A DNA stretch of 64,000 bases from UBA1783 sp033808805 (GTDB taxonomy: Bacteria > Bacillota_I > Bacilli_A > Erysipelotrichales > Erysipelotrichaceae): contig JAPXMY010000008.1 in the NCBI GenBank assembly GCA_033808805.1, positions 32,753-96,752 on the forward strand. Direction: 5' to 3'. Below are positions 43,118-51,528 of this stretch, one piece after another; the stretch's first letter is position 1; every line of letters starts with the position of its first letter. Under the pieces are notes generated by a model that worked only from the letters and a program-made list of their open reading frames with translations, was not told the DNA's origin and did no database searches. A program made the position numbers and the translations under genes.

Positions 43118-43801
43118 CTAAAACAATTTGTTTTCAATCAAACTGGCATACATATAGCAGACCGTTGGACCAGCTGATCCTGATTCTATCTGTCTGATTT
43201 GCAGATTTGTTGGATAGTACTTCAAATAAGGGAAATCATTGACCCCACCTTTGAATACGGTATAGCATTTTAAAGCTTCAAACCACTGTTTTACTTCTTC
43301 TTCAGTTAATACAAAATAAGCCTGAGGAATAAATCCAACCAGATCTTCAAAAGTTTCACCAAAAACTAATTTGATATTTGACCCTTTTCTTCTTAATCTT
43401 TTAACAGCTTCAAAAACAGCATCATGAGTGTTGATATGTCTGGGATGCATACTGCCACGCCAATGAGTTATTACTAAATCAACCTTCTCATCAACAAAGT
43501 ATTTCTCTAATCTACTGGAAAACTCATCTAGGGTTGGCATATTTGAACTGACATATCCCAGCCACAGGCAATCAGCCCCTAATTTTTCCGCTGCTTTAGC
43601 ATTTTGATCCAATAGATTTTGCAAATAAGCATCACACTCTTCTTTTGTCGCCTCAGGATCTTCTAATCTACCTTGAGTAACATGCAGCAAAGTACACTTG
43701 GCATTATTTTCTTTAACATACTTGATAATCAGTGGTCCACCCATTAATTCAGCATCTAAAGAATGTGCTCCAATAGATACAACTCTTTTTATTTCACACA
43801 T
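43118..43801 (-). CDS. PIG-L-fold deacetylase-like protein with altered active site
   Basis: 227-residue member of the PIG-L/LmbE superfamily, zinc enzymes that N-deacetylate GlcNAc-type sugars. The motif normally AHPDDxE reads GAHSLDAE (residues 11-18): His13 and the metal-ligand Asp16 are kept. The preceding aspartate, the general base in MshB-type enzymes, is Leu15 and the proline is Ser14. The late histidine cluster HPRHINTHDAV is present. Deacetylation may therefore be lost or work by another base. It overlaps the GNAT gene end by 13 bp and precedes EIIB, which points to a role on the imported amino-sugar phosphate. Confidence 0.82.
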   Translation of the reverse strand: MCEIKRVVSIGAHSLDAELMGGPLIIKYVKENNAKCTLLHVTQGRLEDPEATKEECDAYLQNLLDQNAKAAEKLGADCLWLGYVSSNMPTLDEFSSRLEKYFVDEKVDLVITHWRGSMHPRHINTHDAVFEAVKRLRRKGSNIKLVFGETFEDLVGFIPQAYFVLTEEEVKQWFEALKCYTVFKGGVNDFPYLKYYPTNLQIRQIESGSAGPTVCYMYASLIENKLF

Positions 43802-44739
43802 TTTGATAAATCCTTTCTATAGTCAACAAATGTTCTTATTACTTCTAAGCCCATTCTTTCATAATATCTTCTACCGTTTTCATCGGTAGTAACAAAATAC
43901 ATACGATAGATTCCTTTTTTAGCCATCTCATACAATCCTAACTCCATTAGGATTGTGCCCAGACCACTATTTCTTTCACTGGCAGAAATACCAATCGGAC
44001 CAAAACGCATCTCATTATCATCAATGGCTCTATTACTGCAGCCACATATTTTACCTTGTGGATCTAAAACCAACAGAATTCTATCCTGGGCTTTATTTTT
44101 CTGCATAGCTATTAACGCATTTCTTTTCCAGCCTCCACCAAATTCCTGACGCATATACTCTAAAAGCTCTAAAGCATATTTATAATCGAAGTTTATAAAA
44201 CGATAACCTTTTTCTTCAGCCGCTTTTTTCTTTTCCAAAGTTTTTTCTCTTATTTGGTAGCCATGTAGATTCATCCCCATAGAAAAAGCTTTTTCTCCAG
44301 CTTTATAATTGTTTTTTTCAAAAAATTCAATCGCTTCTGGATAATTGTCAGGATCAATACCTGCAAAGAAATAATTTGGTGAATAAGCCCCTAAGGTAAT
44401 ATCCGTTGCTCCCATTTCAGACAGTTTATTTTCTACCACATCCAGCAAAGCCTGACCAATACCTCTATTGCGATATTCTTTATCTACAAACATGACACTG
44501 ATCCAGCCTCTATCTGGTTCCAGGCCTCTTTCAAGATAAGGAAATTTTCTTTTAATTCCCAAAACAAAACCGACAACCTTTTCATCTTTGACAGCCACAT
44601 AACAAAGCTCTTCATCAAAGTTTTCATCAAACAATGCCTGCCTTCTGAATTTATTGACATCGATTGGATCAAAAGTACAGGTCTTGTTCCAAAGATCTAC
44701 TACCTGCTGTTCATACTGTTGCCTATATTTTACAATCAT
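43789..44739 (-). CDS. Tandem GNAT acetyltransferase
   Basis: 316-residue protein with two GNAT domains. The first (about 1-155) carries the acetyl-CoA loop VDKEYRNRGIGQAL, the second (about 190-316) SASERNSGLGTILM. Both loops keep the R/QxxGxG/A pattern, though in the second the arginine-rich signature is weaker. It is the first gene of the GNAT-PIG-L-PTS transcript, with AAGGAG before the ATG and a strong promoter upstream. An acetyltransferase beside a PIG-L protein suggests modification of the amino group of an imported sugar. Confidence 0.88.
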   Translation of the reverse strand: MIVKYRQQYEQQVVDLWNKTCTFDPIDVNKFRRQALFDENFDEELCYVAVKDEKVVGFVLGIKRKFPYLERGLEPDRGWISVMFVDKEYRNRGIGQALLDVVENKLSEMGATDITLGAYSPNYFFAGIDPDNYPEAIEFFEKNNYKAGEKAFSMGMNLHGYQIREKTLEKKKAAEEKGYRFINFDYKYALELLEYMRQEFGGGWKRNALIAMQKNKAQDRILLVLDPQGKICGCSNRAIDDNEMRFGPIGISASERNSGLGTILMELGLYEMAKKGIYRMYFVTTDENGRRYYERMGLEVIRTFVDYRKDLSKCVK

Positions 44740-44748
44740 ATTATCTCC

Positions 44749-44768
44749 TTAATATGTTAACATATTAA
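44749..44768 (-). promoter_or_regulatory. 20-bp perfect palindrome, candidate operator
   Basis: TTAATATGTTAACATATTAA is fully self-complementary and lies between the -10 box and the ribosome site of the GNAT gene, sharing bases with AAGGAG. A protein bound here would block transcription; the GntR regulator in the same locus is the obvious candidate. It does not match the usual GTxTAxAC HutC-type core. Confidence 0.6.
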
Positions 44769-44778
44769 CTATAGTATT

Positions 44779-44807
44779 ATAATATTATAACCATTGAATT
44801 ATGTCAA
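44779..44807 (-). promoter_or_regulatory. Promoter of the GNAT-PIG-L-PTS operon
   Basis: On the minus strand a perfect TTGACA (complement of 44802-44807) is followed 17 bp on by TATTAT (complement of 44779-44784). Confidence 0.8.
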
Positions 44808-44887
44808 TCAATTTATCATCTACTTTTTATAAAAAAAAGCAACTGAACAATCTGCATGATATCCATTTTTTTATTATTTCAGGCAGA

Positions 44888-44918
44888 ATAAAAAATGATT
44901 TAAAAAATCACTTTTTAA
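44888..44918 (-). terminator. Terminator of the second mupG-like gene
   Basis: AAAAATGATTT and AATCACTTTTT form an A/T-rich hairpin with one bulge; on the minus strand it runs into TTTTTTATTC. It lies about 20 bp after the stop codon. Confidence 0.6.
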
Positions 44919-44940
44919 ACAAACGACAATTATATTTAAT

Positions 44941-46029
44941 CTATTTTTTTATAAATTTATAGCTATACCCCTTATCATGATAAAGCATTTTTTCTAAATC
45001 TTTATCATCAATTTTTCCTACCACATTTACTCTTTCATCTCTTTCTTTGTCTTTTAAGACAATCTGCATTTCTCCAGAATAGCGACCATAGAGTTTATTA
45101 TCAACGGTTATGCTTCCTTTTAATCTATCAACAGTATTATCAATTTCAACTACACTGGCATACTGAGACATTTGCCTGCTGCTGCGCGATCTTAAAAATG
45201 ATGAATTGGAATCATATCTGAATTCATGAGTTTTCAAAACTATATCATCATAATTATCATTTAATAAATCAACTTCAATCTCTAGAGGCTGACGATTGAT
45301 GACATCATCAAACTGTTTAAAACTATTCTCACTGTAAAACTGATCTGAAAAAATAAATGAATCTGTTTTATAGACATATAAAAGTTCCAGGGTCGTTAAA
45401 ACTATATCGCTATACCTATGCTTTTCAATTGTTGGAAGCCCCTTAAAAACCGGTCCTCTGGCTCTATTCAAAGAAGGTATGAAATAATAAACTGGAATAT
45501 CGTATTTTCTGAACATTTCATCCTGTTTTAAGGCAAAATCCTTATCCAGTCCACTTTCTTCTCTGGGATAGAAATTATGACAGGCTTTAATTTCAACATT
45601 TCCTAAGCTATAAAGAAATTGTATTTTTTCCTCGATCTCTTTTGCCTTATACATTGATGCATTGATCACAAAACCTTTGAGATTAAGCTCTTTATAAAGA
45701 GTAACGACATCTTTCTGATTGTAGCCATAATCCAGTCTGACAAAAGCAATTTCTATTTCTTTTAATTTTTCCAGATAACGCTTATCATCTAATATTTTTC
45801 TAAGATAGGGACCGCCAATATCGACAGTCAAATCCATCTGATACTCCTTAGCCAGCATTGATATATAGCGTAATGCTTCAATCTGTTGGCTAAGAGGCAA
45901 TTCTGGCAAATGAACAGTTGAAAAAGTCTCTGTAAAGCCATATTTTTTAGCTAATTGAATGTATTTGTCCCATCTTGCTATATTGTCATTTGTATGGAGA
46001 TCAGGAAAAATTGAGATACATTTATTCAT
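44941..46029 (-). CDS. Second MupG/DUF871-family glycosidase
   Basis: 362-residue paralogue of the mupG product, with the same barrel landmarks (FSTVHLPE, TVDIGG, VRLDYG, ACHNFYP, RGPVFKGLPTIEKHR) and C-terminal cyclophilin-like domain (GRYSGEM, VNVVGKI). The start is the ATG behind AAGAGGATAAT; an earlier start would add 19 residues across the promoter. It has no murQ beside it; instead the next transcript is a PTS with PIG-L and GNAT genes. It may act on a different 6-phospho-disaccharide. It has its own promoter, overlapped by a CcpA-type site. Confidence 0.85.
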   Translation of the reverse strand: MNKCISIFPDLHTNDNIARWDKYIQLAKKYGFTETFSTVHLPELPLSQQIEALRYISMLAKEYQMDLTVDIGGPYLRKILDDKRYLEKLKEIEIAFVRLDYGYNQKDVVTLYKELNLKGFVINASMYKAKEIEEKIQFLYSLGNVEIKACHNFYPREESGLDKDFALKQDEMFRKYDIPVYYFIPSLNRARGPVFKGLPTIEKHRYSDIVLTTLELLYVYKTDSFIFSDQFYSENSFKQFDDVINRQPLEIEVDLLNDNYDDIVLKTHEFRYDSNSSFLRSRSSRQMSQYASVVEIDNTVDRLKGSITVDNKLYGRYSGEMQIVLKDKERDERVNVVGKIDDKDLEKMLYHDKGYSYKFIKK

Positions 46030-46054
46030 AAGTATTATCCTCTTTCTTAGTCCT

Positions 46055-46083
46055 ATTCTATCTTTATTTGCTATCGTTTTCAA
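46055..46083 (-). promoter_or_regulatory. Promoter with CcpA (cre) site for the second mupG-like gene
   Basis: TTGAAA (complement of 46078-46083) and TAGAAT (complement of 46055-46060) are spaced 17 bp on the minus strand. The cre-like TGAAAACGATAGCA (complement of 46069-46082) covers the -35 region, with the same single deviation as the site upstream of the PTS-nanE operon. Catabolite repression is expected. Confidence 0.65.
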
Positions 46084-46097
46084 CATTTGATACCAAT

Positions 46098-46127
46098 AAA
46101 AAACCTTCAGATTTTACTTTGAAGGTT
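46098..46127 (-). terminator. Terminator of the ABC exporter operon, overlapping its stop codon
   Basis: AACCTTCA (46102-46109) pairs with TGAAGGTT (46120-46127); the stop codon lies in the loop and a T run follows on the minus strand. Confidence 0.85.
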
Positions 46128-48204
46128 CACTTTCGTCATCGTATTTTTGTAATTCATAAAGCTTTTTATAAATGCCATCCTGAGTCAGCAGCTCTTGATG
46201 GGTTCCACTTTCTATAATCTGGCCCAAATCCAAAACAATAATATTATCAGCATGCTGAATGGTAGATAAACGATGGGCAACCATAATTGTTGTTCTATTT
46301 TCCATCAAAGTTTTCAGCGCTTCCTGTATTAACAGTTCTGTTTCAGTATCGATATTAGCAGTTGCTTCATCCATTACCAATATTGTCGGATTAATCACCA
46401 GAGTTCTGGCAAACGACAACAGCTGCCTTTGACCAAAGGATAGATTTGTTCCTCTTTCTGTTAACATCTCATCATATTTATCTGGCAAACTTTCAATAAA
46501 CTGATGCGCATTTACTGCTTTAGCAGCTTCTATGATTTGCTCCATGGTGATATCTTCATTTAACAATCTGATATTGGATTTTACATCGCCAGTAAAGATA
46601 AAGACATCCTGCTGAACCTGGCCAATAGCATTTCTAATCTGGTTTAATGACATCTCTTTGATATTGATATCATCTATTAGAATCTCTCCTTTTTGAATAT
46701 CGTAATAACGAGCGATTAAATTCATAATTGATGATTTGCCAGCTCCGGTAGCTCCAACAAAAGCCACCTTTTGACCTGGCTCTATGACAAATGAAACATC
46801 CTTTAAAACCCAGTTTTCATTTTCATAAGCAAACCAGACATTTCTAAATTCAATTTTACCTTTAATTTTTTCTGGTCTGATTGGATTTTCAGGCTCTTCA
46901 ATCATACTTTTTTCATCTAATAGACTGAAAATCTTTTCTGCTGAAGCAAAAGAATTCTGCAAGGTTGAAAACTGCTGAGCCATCTCCTGGATTGGCCAGA
47001 AAAACGAACGAATATAGCTGATGAAGATAAATAAAACTCCTACCGTCAAACTATCAGATAAAATGTAATGAGAACCTTTATAAACTATCGCTACCAGTGC
47101 CAGGTTGGCAATCAGACTGGTAAAAGGTCTAAAAAAGGCAAAAACGAGCAATTCTTTAATTCTTGTATTATACAAATCATCGCTTTTTTCTTCAAATTGA
47201 GCAAATTTTTCTTTTTCCCTGGCAAAAATCTGAATCAGTTTCATACCGGAAATATGCTCACTTAAAAAAGTATTCAAATATGATAATTTAGTTCTTTCAA
47301 CACGATAAACATTTCTGGAAATCTTTCTAAACATGTTGGTTATGATAAATATCACCGGCAGATAAATAAAGGTAATAATCGCTAATCTGCTATTTAAAGT
47401 AAGCATTACCAGAGCATAGCCGGCAATCATAATAAAGTTTCTGATTAGATTAACCAGTACATGGGAAAACATTCTGTTTAGAGATTCCACATCGTTAGTA
47501 ATTCTGGTATCAATCTGGCCAACAGGATGAGTATCAAAAAATCTCAGTGGCAATGAATGGACATGAGCAAACAGTTCATTACGCATATCATAAATGATAT
47601 GCTGTCCTGTAACCAGTAAAGTATAGGTATTGGCTGAATCAATAAGGGCGTTAAGAACCAGGACAATCAAATAAATAATGCCTATCATAAAAATTCCCTT
47701 ATAATCTGAACTTCTCAAAACTTTTAAATCATCTTTTAGCAGTCGTTTTCCTTCCAGCAGGTTTCCGTTTTCATCACTGATCATGATGAAGTTTTCTTTT
47801 TCCGCTTCAACTTTTTCGATACCGGCATTATTCTTTTCTATCAGCACTTTAACCTGTTCAGCATCCAGATTCTCAAAATAATAATATTTGTCATCATATA
47901 AAACGATCTGACAATAACTTGAAACTTCATCTTCCTTGTAATCTTTTGTTAAAAATAAACCATTATAGGATAAGTCTGCCTCTGTTTCATTTACTATGGC
48001 ATAGCTGTGATCATAGCCCTCGATATAGGTGTCGATAGCTTTTGCGATTAACATTGGCCTGATTATCTCAAAAGCAGTAACTGCCAGAATCATAAAGATT
48101 GATAGCATAAATCTGCCAAAATAAGGTTTCATATAACCAAAAATTCTTTTAAACACATTGCCAGAATAAGAGGTAATGACTTTTTCTTTTTCTATTTTAG
48201 CCAT
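46114..48204 (-). CDS. ABC exporter half-transporter, BmrD/YheH-like
   Basis: 696-residue half-transporter with six membrane helices and a C-terminal ATPase. A roughly 100-residue soluble insertion between the first two helices (about residues 55-165) matches the longer subunit of BmrCD-type heterodimers. ATPase motifs: Walker A GATGAGKS, Walker B ILVMDEATANID with the catalytic glutamate, but a non-consensus signature, LSFGQRQ. It starts one base after the stop of its partner. The pair is expected to export drugs or lipids. Confidence 0.92.
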   Translation of the reverse strand: MAKIEKEKVITSYSGNVFKRIFGYMKPYFGRFMLSIFMILAVTAFEIIRPMLIAKAIDTYIEGYDHSYAIVNETEADLSYNGLFLTKDYKEDEVSSYCQIVLYDDKYYYFENLDAEQVKVLIEKNNAGIEKVEAEKENFIMISDENGNLLEGKRLLKDDLKVLRSSDYKGIFMIGIIYLIVLVLNALIDSANTYTLLVTGQHIIYDMRNELFAHVHSLPLRFFDTHPVGQIDTRITNDVESLNRMFSHVLVNLIRNFIMIAGYALVMLTLNSRLAIITFIYLPVIFIITNMFRKISRNVYRVERTKLSYLNTFLSEHISGMKLIQIFAREKEKFAQFEEKSDDLYNTRIKELLVFAFFRPFTSLIANLALVAIVYKGSHYILSDSLTVGVLFIFISYIRSFFWPIQEMAQQFSTLQNSFASAEKIFSLLDEKSMIEEPENPIRPEKIKGKIEFRNVWFAYENENWVLKDVSFVIEPGQKVAFVGATGAGKSSIMNLIARYYDIQKGEILIDDINIKEMSLNQIRNAIGQVQQDVFIFTGDVKSNIRLLNEDITMEQIIEAAKAVNAHQFIESLPDKYDEMLTERGTNLSFGQRQLLSFARTLVINPTILVMDEATANIDTETELLIQEALKTLMENRTTIMVAHRLSTIQHADNIIVLDLGQIIESGTHQELLTQDGIYKKLYELQKYDDESEPSK

Positions 48205-49974
48205 TTAATTACCTCCCTGTTCTACAGCAATCAACTGTTTTTCTAACTGCTGCTTTTCTACCATCTGAGCAAATAAACCCTTTTTATCCAACAGTTGCTG
48301 ATAAGTCCCATATTCAGCTGCTTTTCCATCTTCCAACACCAGAATGTGATCTGCTGATTGAACTGTAGAAACACGATGAGCAATCATAATGGTCGTTTTA
48401 TCTTTTCTGATTTTTTTAAGGTTGTTGATAATTGTATCTTCAGTATCAGTATCAACCGCACTTAATGCATCATCCATAATCAAAATGGGACTATCCTTGA
48501 TTATTGCCCTGGCAATAGAAGTTCTCTGTCTTTGACCGCCTGAAAGAGTAACTCCTCTTTCACCTAACATAGTTTCATATTTATTTGGAAAACTCATGAT
48601 ATTATCATGAATATCAGCCATTTTACTGGCCTCATATATCTCTTGATCAGTAGCATCCAATTTACCAAAAGCGATATTTTCTTTCAAGGTCTCAGAAAAT
48701 AAGAAATTGTCTTGGGGAACATAGCCTATATTTGAACGCAGAACGTCTAATGGAATATCTTTAATATTGTTTCCATCAATGTAAATGCTGCCTCCGGTGA
48801 CATCATAAATTCTGGTTATTAGATTAACCATTGTGGTTTTACCACAACCGGTTCTGCCCAATATCGCAAAGGTTTCTCCTTCATTAATTTTTATGTTTAT
48901 ATCCTCTAATGCTAACGGCAGATTGTCATCATATCTGAAATCTACCCTGTCAAAGACAATTTCACCTTTAATTTCTTTAACATCCAGCATCTCTGTACTA
49001 TTTTTTATCTCAACTTCAGCGGCAAATATTTCATCAATTCTTTTTAATGAAGCACTGGCTTCCGAAAAGACTGTGACAACATCACCAACAATAATCATTG
49101 GCCAGACAAGTGCACCGATATAAGAAGAAAAAGTAATAAACTTACCCAAACTTATTTCACCAGTCAGACAATAGTAACCACCTAATACAATAGCGACAAC
49201 ATACGAAAGACCGATAAAGGTTTCTAGAACCGGCCAGAAGATCGAGCGCAAAATTGAAATTTCAGCATTGGATCTGCGATTGTGATCGTTGACTTTTTTA
49301 AAATGTTCCAGCTGCTTTTCTTCCTGAACAAAAGCTTTAATAACTCTTACCGCGGTAACTGATTCCTGTACCGCGAAATTTAATTGACCGAAAGCATCCT
49401 GTTTAATTAAGAATTTCTCATCAAATTTTTTAGCTAAAACAATACTGTAAACACCTACCAAAGTCATTGGTATCAACGTTAACAGTGTCAGAGGTAAACT
49501 AACGTATGTAATCATGTTATAGACAACCATAAGAGTCAAAATCACCGCATCAAAGGACATAATAAGCGCAAAGCCAATTGCCCCTTCAATCGCATCTAAA
49601 TCATTGGTAAACCTGGTCATGATATCACCAGTTTTATTTTTATTGAAATATGATTGTGATAACATTTCTAATTTTTTAAAGATATCTTTTCTCAGGCTGT
49701 TGATTACTTTCTGACAGGTGCCAAAAATAAAATAGTGCCAAAAGAAACGGAATATGGCAATTATTACTGATAAAACTATCATCAGAAGAACTGTTTTATC
49801 AATTGTAGCTGTTTCAATTGTACGAGAAGTTAAACCGTCAGTTATTTTGCCAATATGCAGTGGAATATATAAATCTAAAAAGTCCACTATTAAAAGAGCA
49901 ATTATACCAAAAAAGTATAAGTGTTTATTCTTGTATATATGGTAAAACAATCTATTCTTTTTCAGTTTTTCCAT
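48205..49974 (-). CDS. ABC exporter half-transporter, BmrC/YheI-like
   Basis: 589-residue half-transporter with six helices and an ATPase. Walker A is GRTGCGKT and the signature is canonical LSGGQRQ, but Walker B reads ILIMDDALSAVD, with aspartate in place of the catalytic glutamate. The partner shows the opposite pattern. The heterodimer therefore has one competent and one degenerate ATP site, as in BmrCD and related exporters. The start is the ATG after GAGGAG; a longer reading would add 25 residues across the promoter. It is first in the two-gene operon. Confidence 0.92.
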   Translation of the reverse strand: MEKLKKNRLFYHIYKNKHLYFFGIIALLIVDFLDLYIPLHIGKITDGLTSRTIETATIDKTVLLMIVLSVIIAIFRFFWHYFIFGTCQKVINSLRKDIFKKLEMLSQSYFNKNKTGDIMTRFTNDLDAIEGAIGFALIMSFDAVILTLMVVYNMITYVSLPLTLLTLIPMTLVGVYSIVLAKKFDEKFLIKQDAFGQLNFAVQESVTAVRVIKAFVQEEKQLEHFKKVNDHNRRSNAEISILRSIFWPVLETFIGLSYVVAIVLGGYYCLTGEISLGKFITFSSYIGALVWPMIIVGDVVTVFSEASASLKRIDEIFAAEVEIKNSTEMLDVKEIKGEIVFDRVDFRYDDNLPLALEDINIKINEGETFAILGRTGCGKTTMVNLITRIYDVTGGSIYIDGNNIKDIPLDVLRSNIGYVPQDNFLFSETLKENIAFGKLDATDQEIYEASKMADIHDNIMSFPNKYETMLGERGVTLSGGQRQRTSIARAIIKDSPILIMDDALSAVDTDTEDTIINNLKKIRKDKTTIMIAHRVSTVQSADHILVLEDGKAAEYGTYQQLLDKKGLFAQMVEKQQLEKQLIAVEQGGN

Positions 49975-50014
49975 CAGGAATTTTCTCCTCTTAAAATAAT
50001 AAATGAACTTAATC

Positions 50015-50041
50015 ATTATAGCATAATCACATTGATTGTCA
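50015..50041 (-). promoter_or_regulatory. Promoter of the ABC exporter operon
   Basis: Minus-strand extended -10 TGCTATAAT (TATAAT complement of 50015-50020) with a TGACAA-like -35 at a short 15-bp spacing. It lies about 40 bp ahead of the start codon, too short a gap for a BmrB-like leader gene. Confidence 0.5.
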
Positions 50042-50120
50042 TCACTCAACTTTTATCAGCACAATAATCACATCTCGATAAAGTAAAATAATAATATATT
50101 TTTCCTATATGACTGATTAA

Positions 50121-50151
50121 AAAAGTCAGCAGACTTCTCCACTGACCTTTT
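50121..50151 (-). terminator. Terminator of the prsW gene
   Basis: AAAAGTCAG (50121-50129) pairs with CTGACCTTTT (50142-50151) with one bulge; T run on the minus strand. Confidence 0.65.
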
Positions 50152-50171
50152 AAACCTGAAAAAATACATTA

Positions 50172-50873
50172 TTAGACAATATACTGATCTTTCTTTGATG
50201 TTGTTCTGACAGTAGCAAAAATAATGATATAAATCAGCACTACCAGACCTAACCATAGATAATATAAATTTACTGATGGGTCAAATAAACAGTAATCATA
50301 TAAGCCATGCAGGAAAACAGCTAAAAACAGACCTGTCATCTTGTAAATTTGAGCTGAAACAACTTTCCCCTGATTTGCGACCATTCTGGCTTTAGCATAA
50401 TAGGCACCCATCACAACACCAAAACAGACATGGGCAGGTATAGCTGTGAAAGCTCGAAGATAAGCTGTATTCAATCCATAAGAATAGACATACAGCAGGT
50501 TTTCTGAAATTGCAAAACCTAAAGATACAAATACTGAATAAATTAAACCATCATAAAGACAGTTAAAGTGTTTGCTTCTCCAAGAGAAAATATTCAAAGC
50601 CAGATATTTTGTCCCTTCTTCAATTAAAGCCACACCTATAAAGGCTGAGATTAGATAGTAAAGTGTATTTGGATAACTGAATAGCTGAGTTAAAAAACTA
50701 TCGGCAAACATTTCCAGAAAAAACGAAGCTATAGTAGCCAGCAGTCCCCCAAACAGCATCAAGGCAAGTAACCAGAGAGGTTCTTTTTCTTTTCTATCTC
50801 TAATATAAAGGTAGCCTGCGTACACTAATCCTGGTACCACAGCGGCAATTGTTAAAACATTGTAATAATCCAT
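50172..50873 (-). CDS. PrsW-family intramembrane metalloprotease
   Basis: 233-residue membrane protein with about seven helices. The family motifs are present in order: IEEGTKYLAL (glutamates of the active site), ENLLYVYSYG, IPAHVCFGVVMG (histidine) and LHGLYDYCLF (histidine). PrsW of Bacillus subtilis starts cleavage of an anti-sigma factor, but no sigma/anti-sigma pair is seen here, so the target is unknown. It follows a NUDIX gene by about 10 bp and is likely co-transcribed. Confidence 0.88.
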   Translation of the reverse strand: MDYYNVLTIAAVVPGLVYAGYLYIRDRKEKEPLWLLALMLFGGLLATIASFFLEMFADSFLTQLFSYPNTLYYLISAFIGVALIEEGTKYLALNIFSWRSKHFNCLYDGLIYSVFVSLGFAISENLLYVYSYGLNTAYLRAFTAIPAHVCFGVVMGAYYAKARMVANQGKVVSAQIYKMTGLFLAVFLHGLYDYCLFDPSVNLYYLWLGLVVLIYIIIFATVRTTSKKDQYIV

Positions 50874-50883
50874 AATTTTTCTC

Positions 50884-51459
50884 CTAATCTATTTTTATAT
50901 ATTTCAACTTATCATTAAGTTTACTATAAATATTTCCTTTAAACCACTTTTCATTTGAGGCTTCAACTGCCTCTATTAAATTAAACCAGCCTACAGCACT
51001 GTTTTCATCCTCTTTGCTGGTAATGGTTTCCTTTTCATCAGCCTGCAGCAAATATGTAATATTCAGATGCACATGGGTAGGAACATATTCTCCATTTTTG
51101 AAATGACCATCTACTGATAATATTTCTAAAGAATAGATATCATCAAGTAAAACTTTAACAGTCTTTACACCGCTTTCTTCCTTTACTTCCCTGACAGCCA
51201 CTTCCAGTAAATCATAATGTCCATCAGCATGCCCACCAAGCCAGGCCCATGAATCGTATAGATTATGATAAGCCATCAACAGCTTGTCTTTTGTCTTATT
51301 TAAAACCCAGCCTGATGCTGTCATGTGAGCAATTAAATTGGTACGACAAAAAATATCATCATAATTCTTCAGGTAGGTTAAAATGATGTCTTTATCTTTT
51401 CTTTCCTGTTCATTAAAAGGTTTATAATCTTTAATCTGTTGAATTAATTTATCTTTCAT
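50884..51459 (-). CDS. NUDIX hydrolase
   Basis: 191-residue NUDIX protein. The box starts at GGHADGHYDLLE and continues VAVREVKEESG, with correct spacing. An N-terminal helical segment of about 50 residues precedes it. A WLGGHADG form is typical of NUDIX proteins of uncertain substrate often annotated as isopentenyl-diphosphate isomerase-like or ADP-ribose-type. It precedes prsW in the same direction. Confidence 0.88.
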   Translation of the reverse strand: MKDKLIQQIKDYKPFNEQERKDKDIILTYLKNYDDIFCRTNLIAHMTASGWVLNKTKDKLLMAYHNLYDSWAWLGGHADGHYDLLEVAVREVKEESGVKTVKVLLDDIYSLEILSVDGHFKNGEYVPTHVHLNITYLLQADEKETITSKEDENSAVGWFNLIEAVEASNEKWFKGNIYSKLNDKLKYIKID

Positions 51460-51495
51460 ATTCCTATTATAGCAAATACAGACTCAGGTATAAAT

Positions 51496-51524
51496 AAAGA
51501 CACTAAATAATAAAGTGTCTAAAT
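51496..51524 (-). terminator. Terminator of the ArsR gene
   Basis: AGACACT (51498-51504) pairs with AGTGTCT (51514-51520); TTATTTA follows on the minus strand. Confidence 0.75.
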
Positions 51525-51528
51525 TAAT

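Noticed and set aside
50068..50256. Leader peptide like BmrB before the ABC exporter
   Set aside because: The frame overlaps the prsW end, and the predicted promoter lies only about 40 bp before the exporter start.
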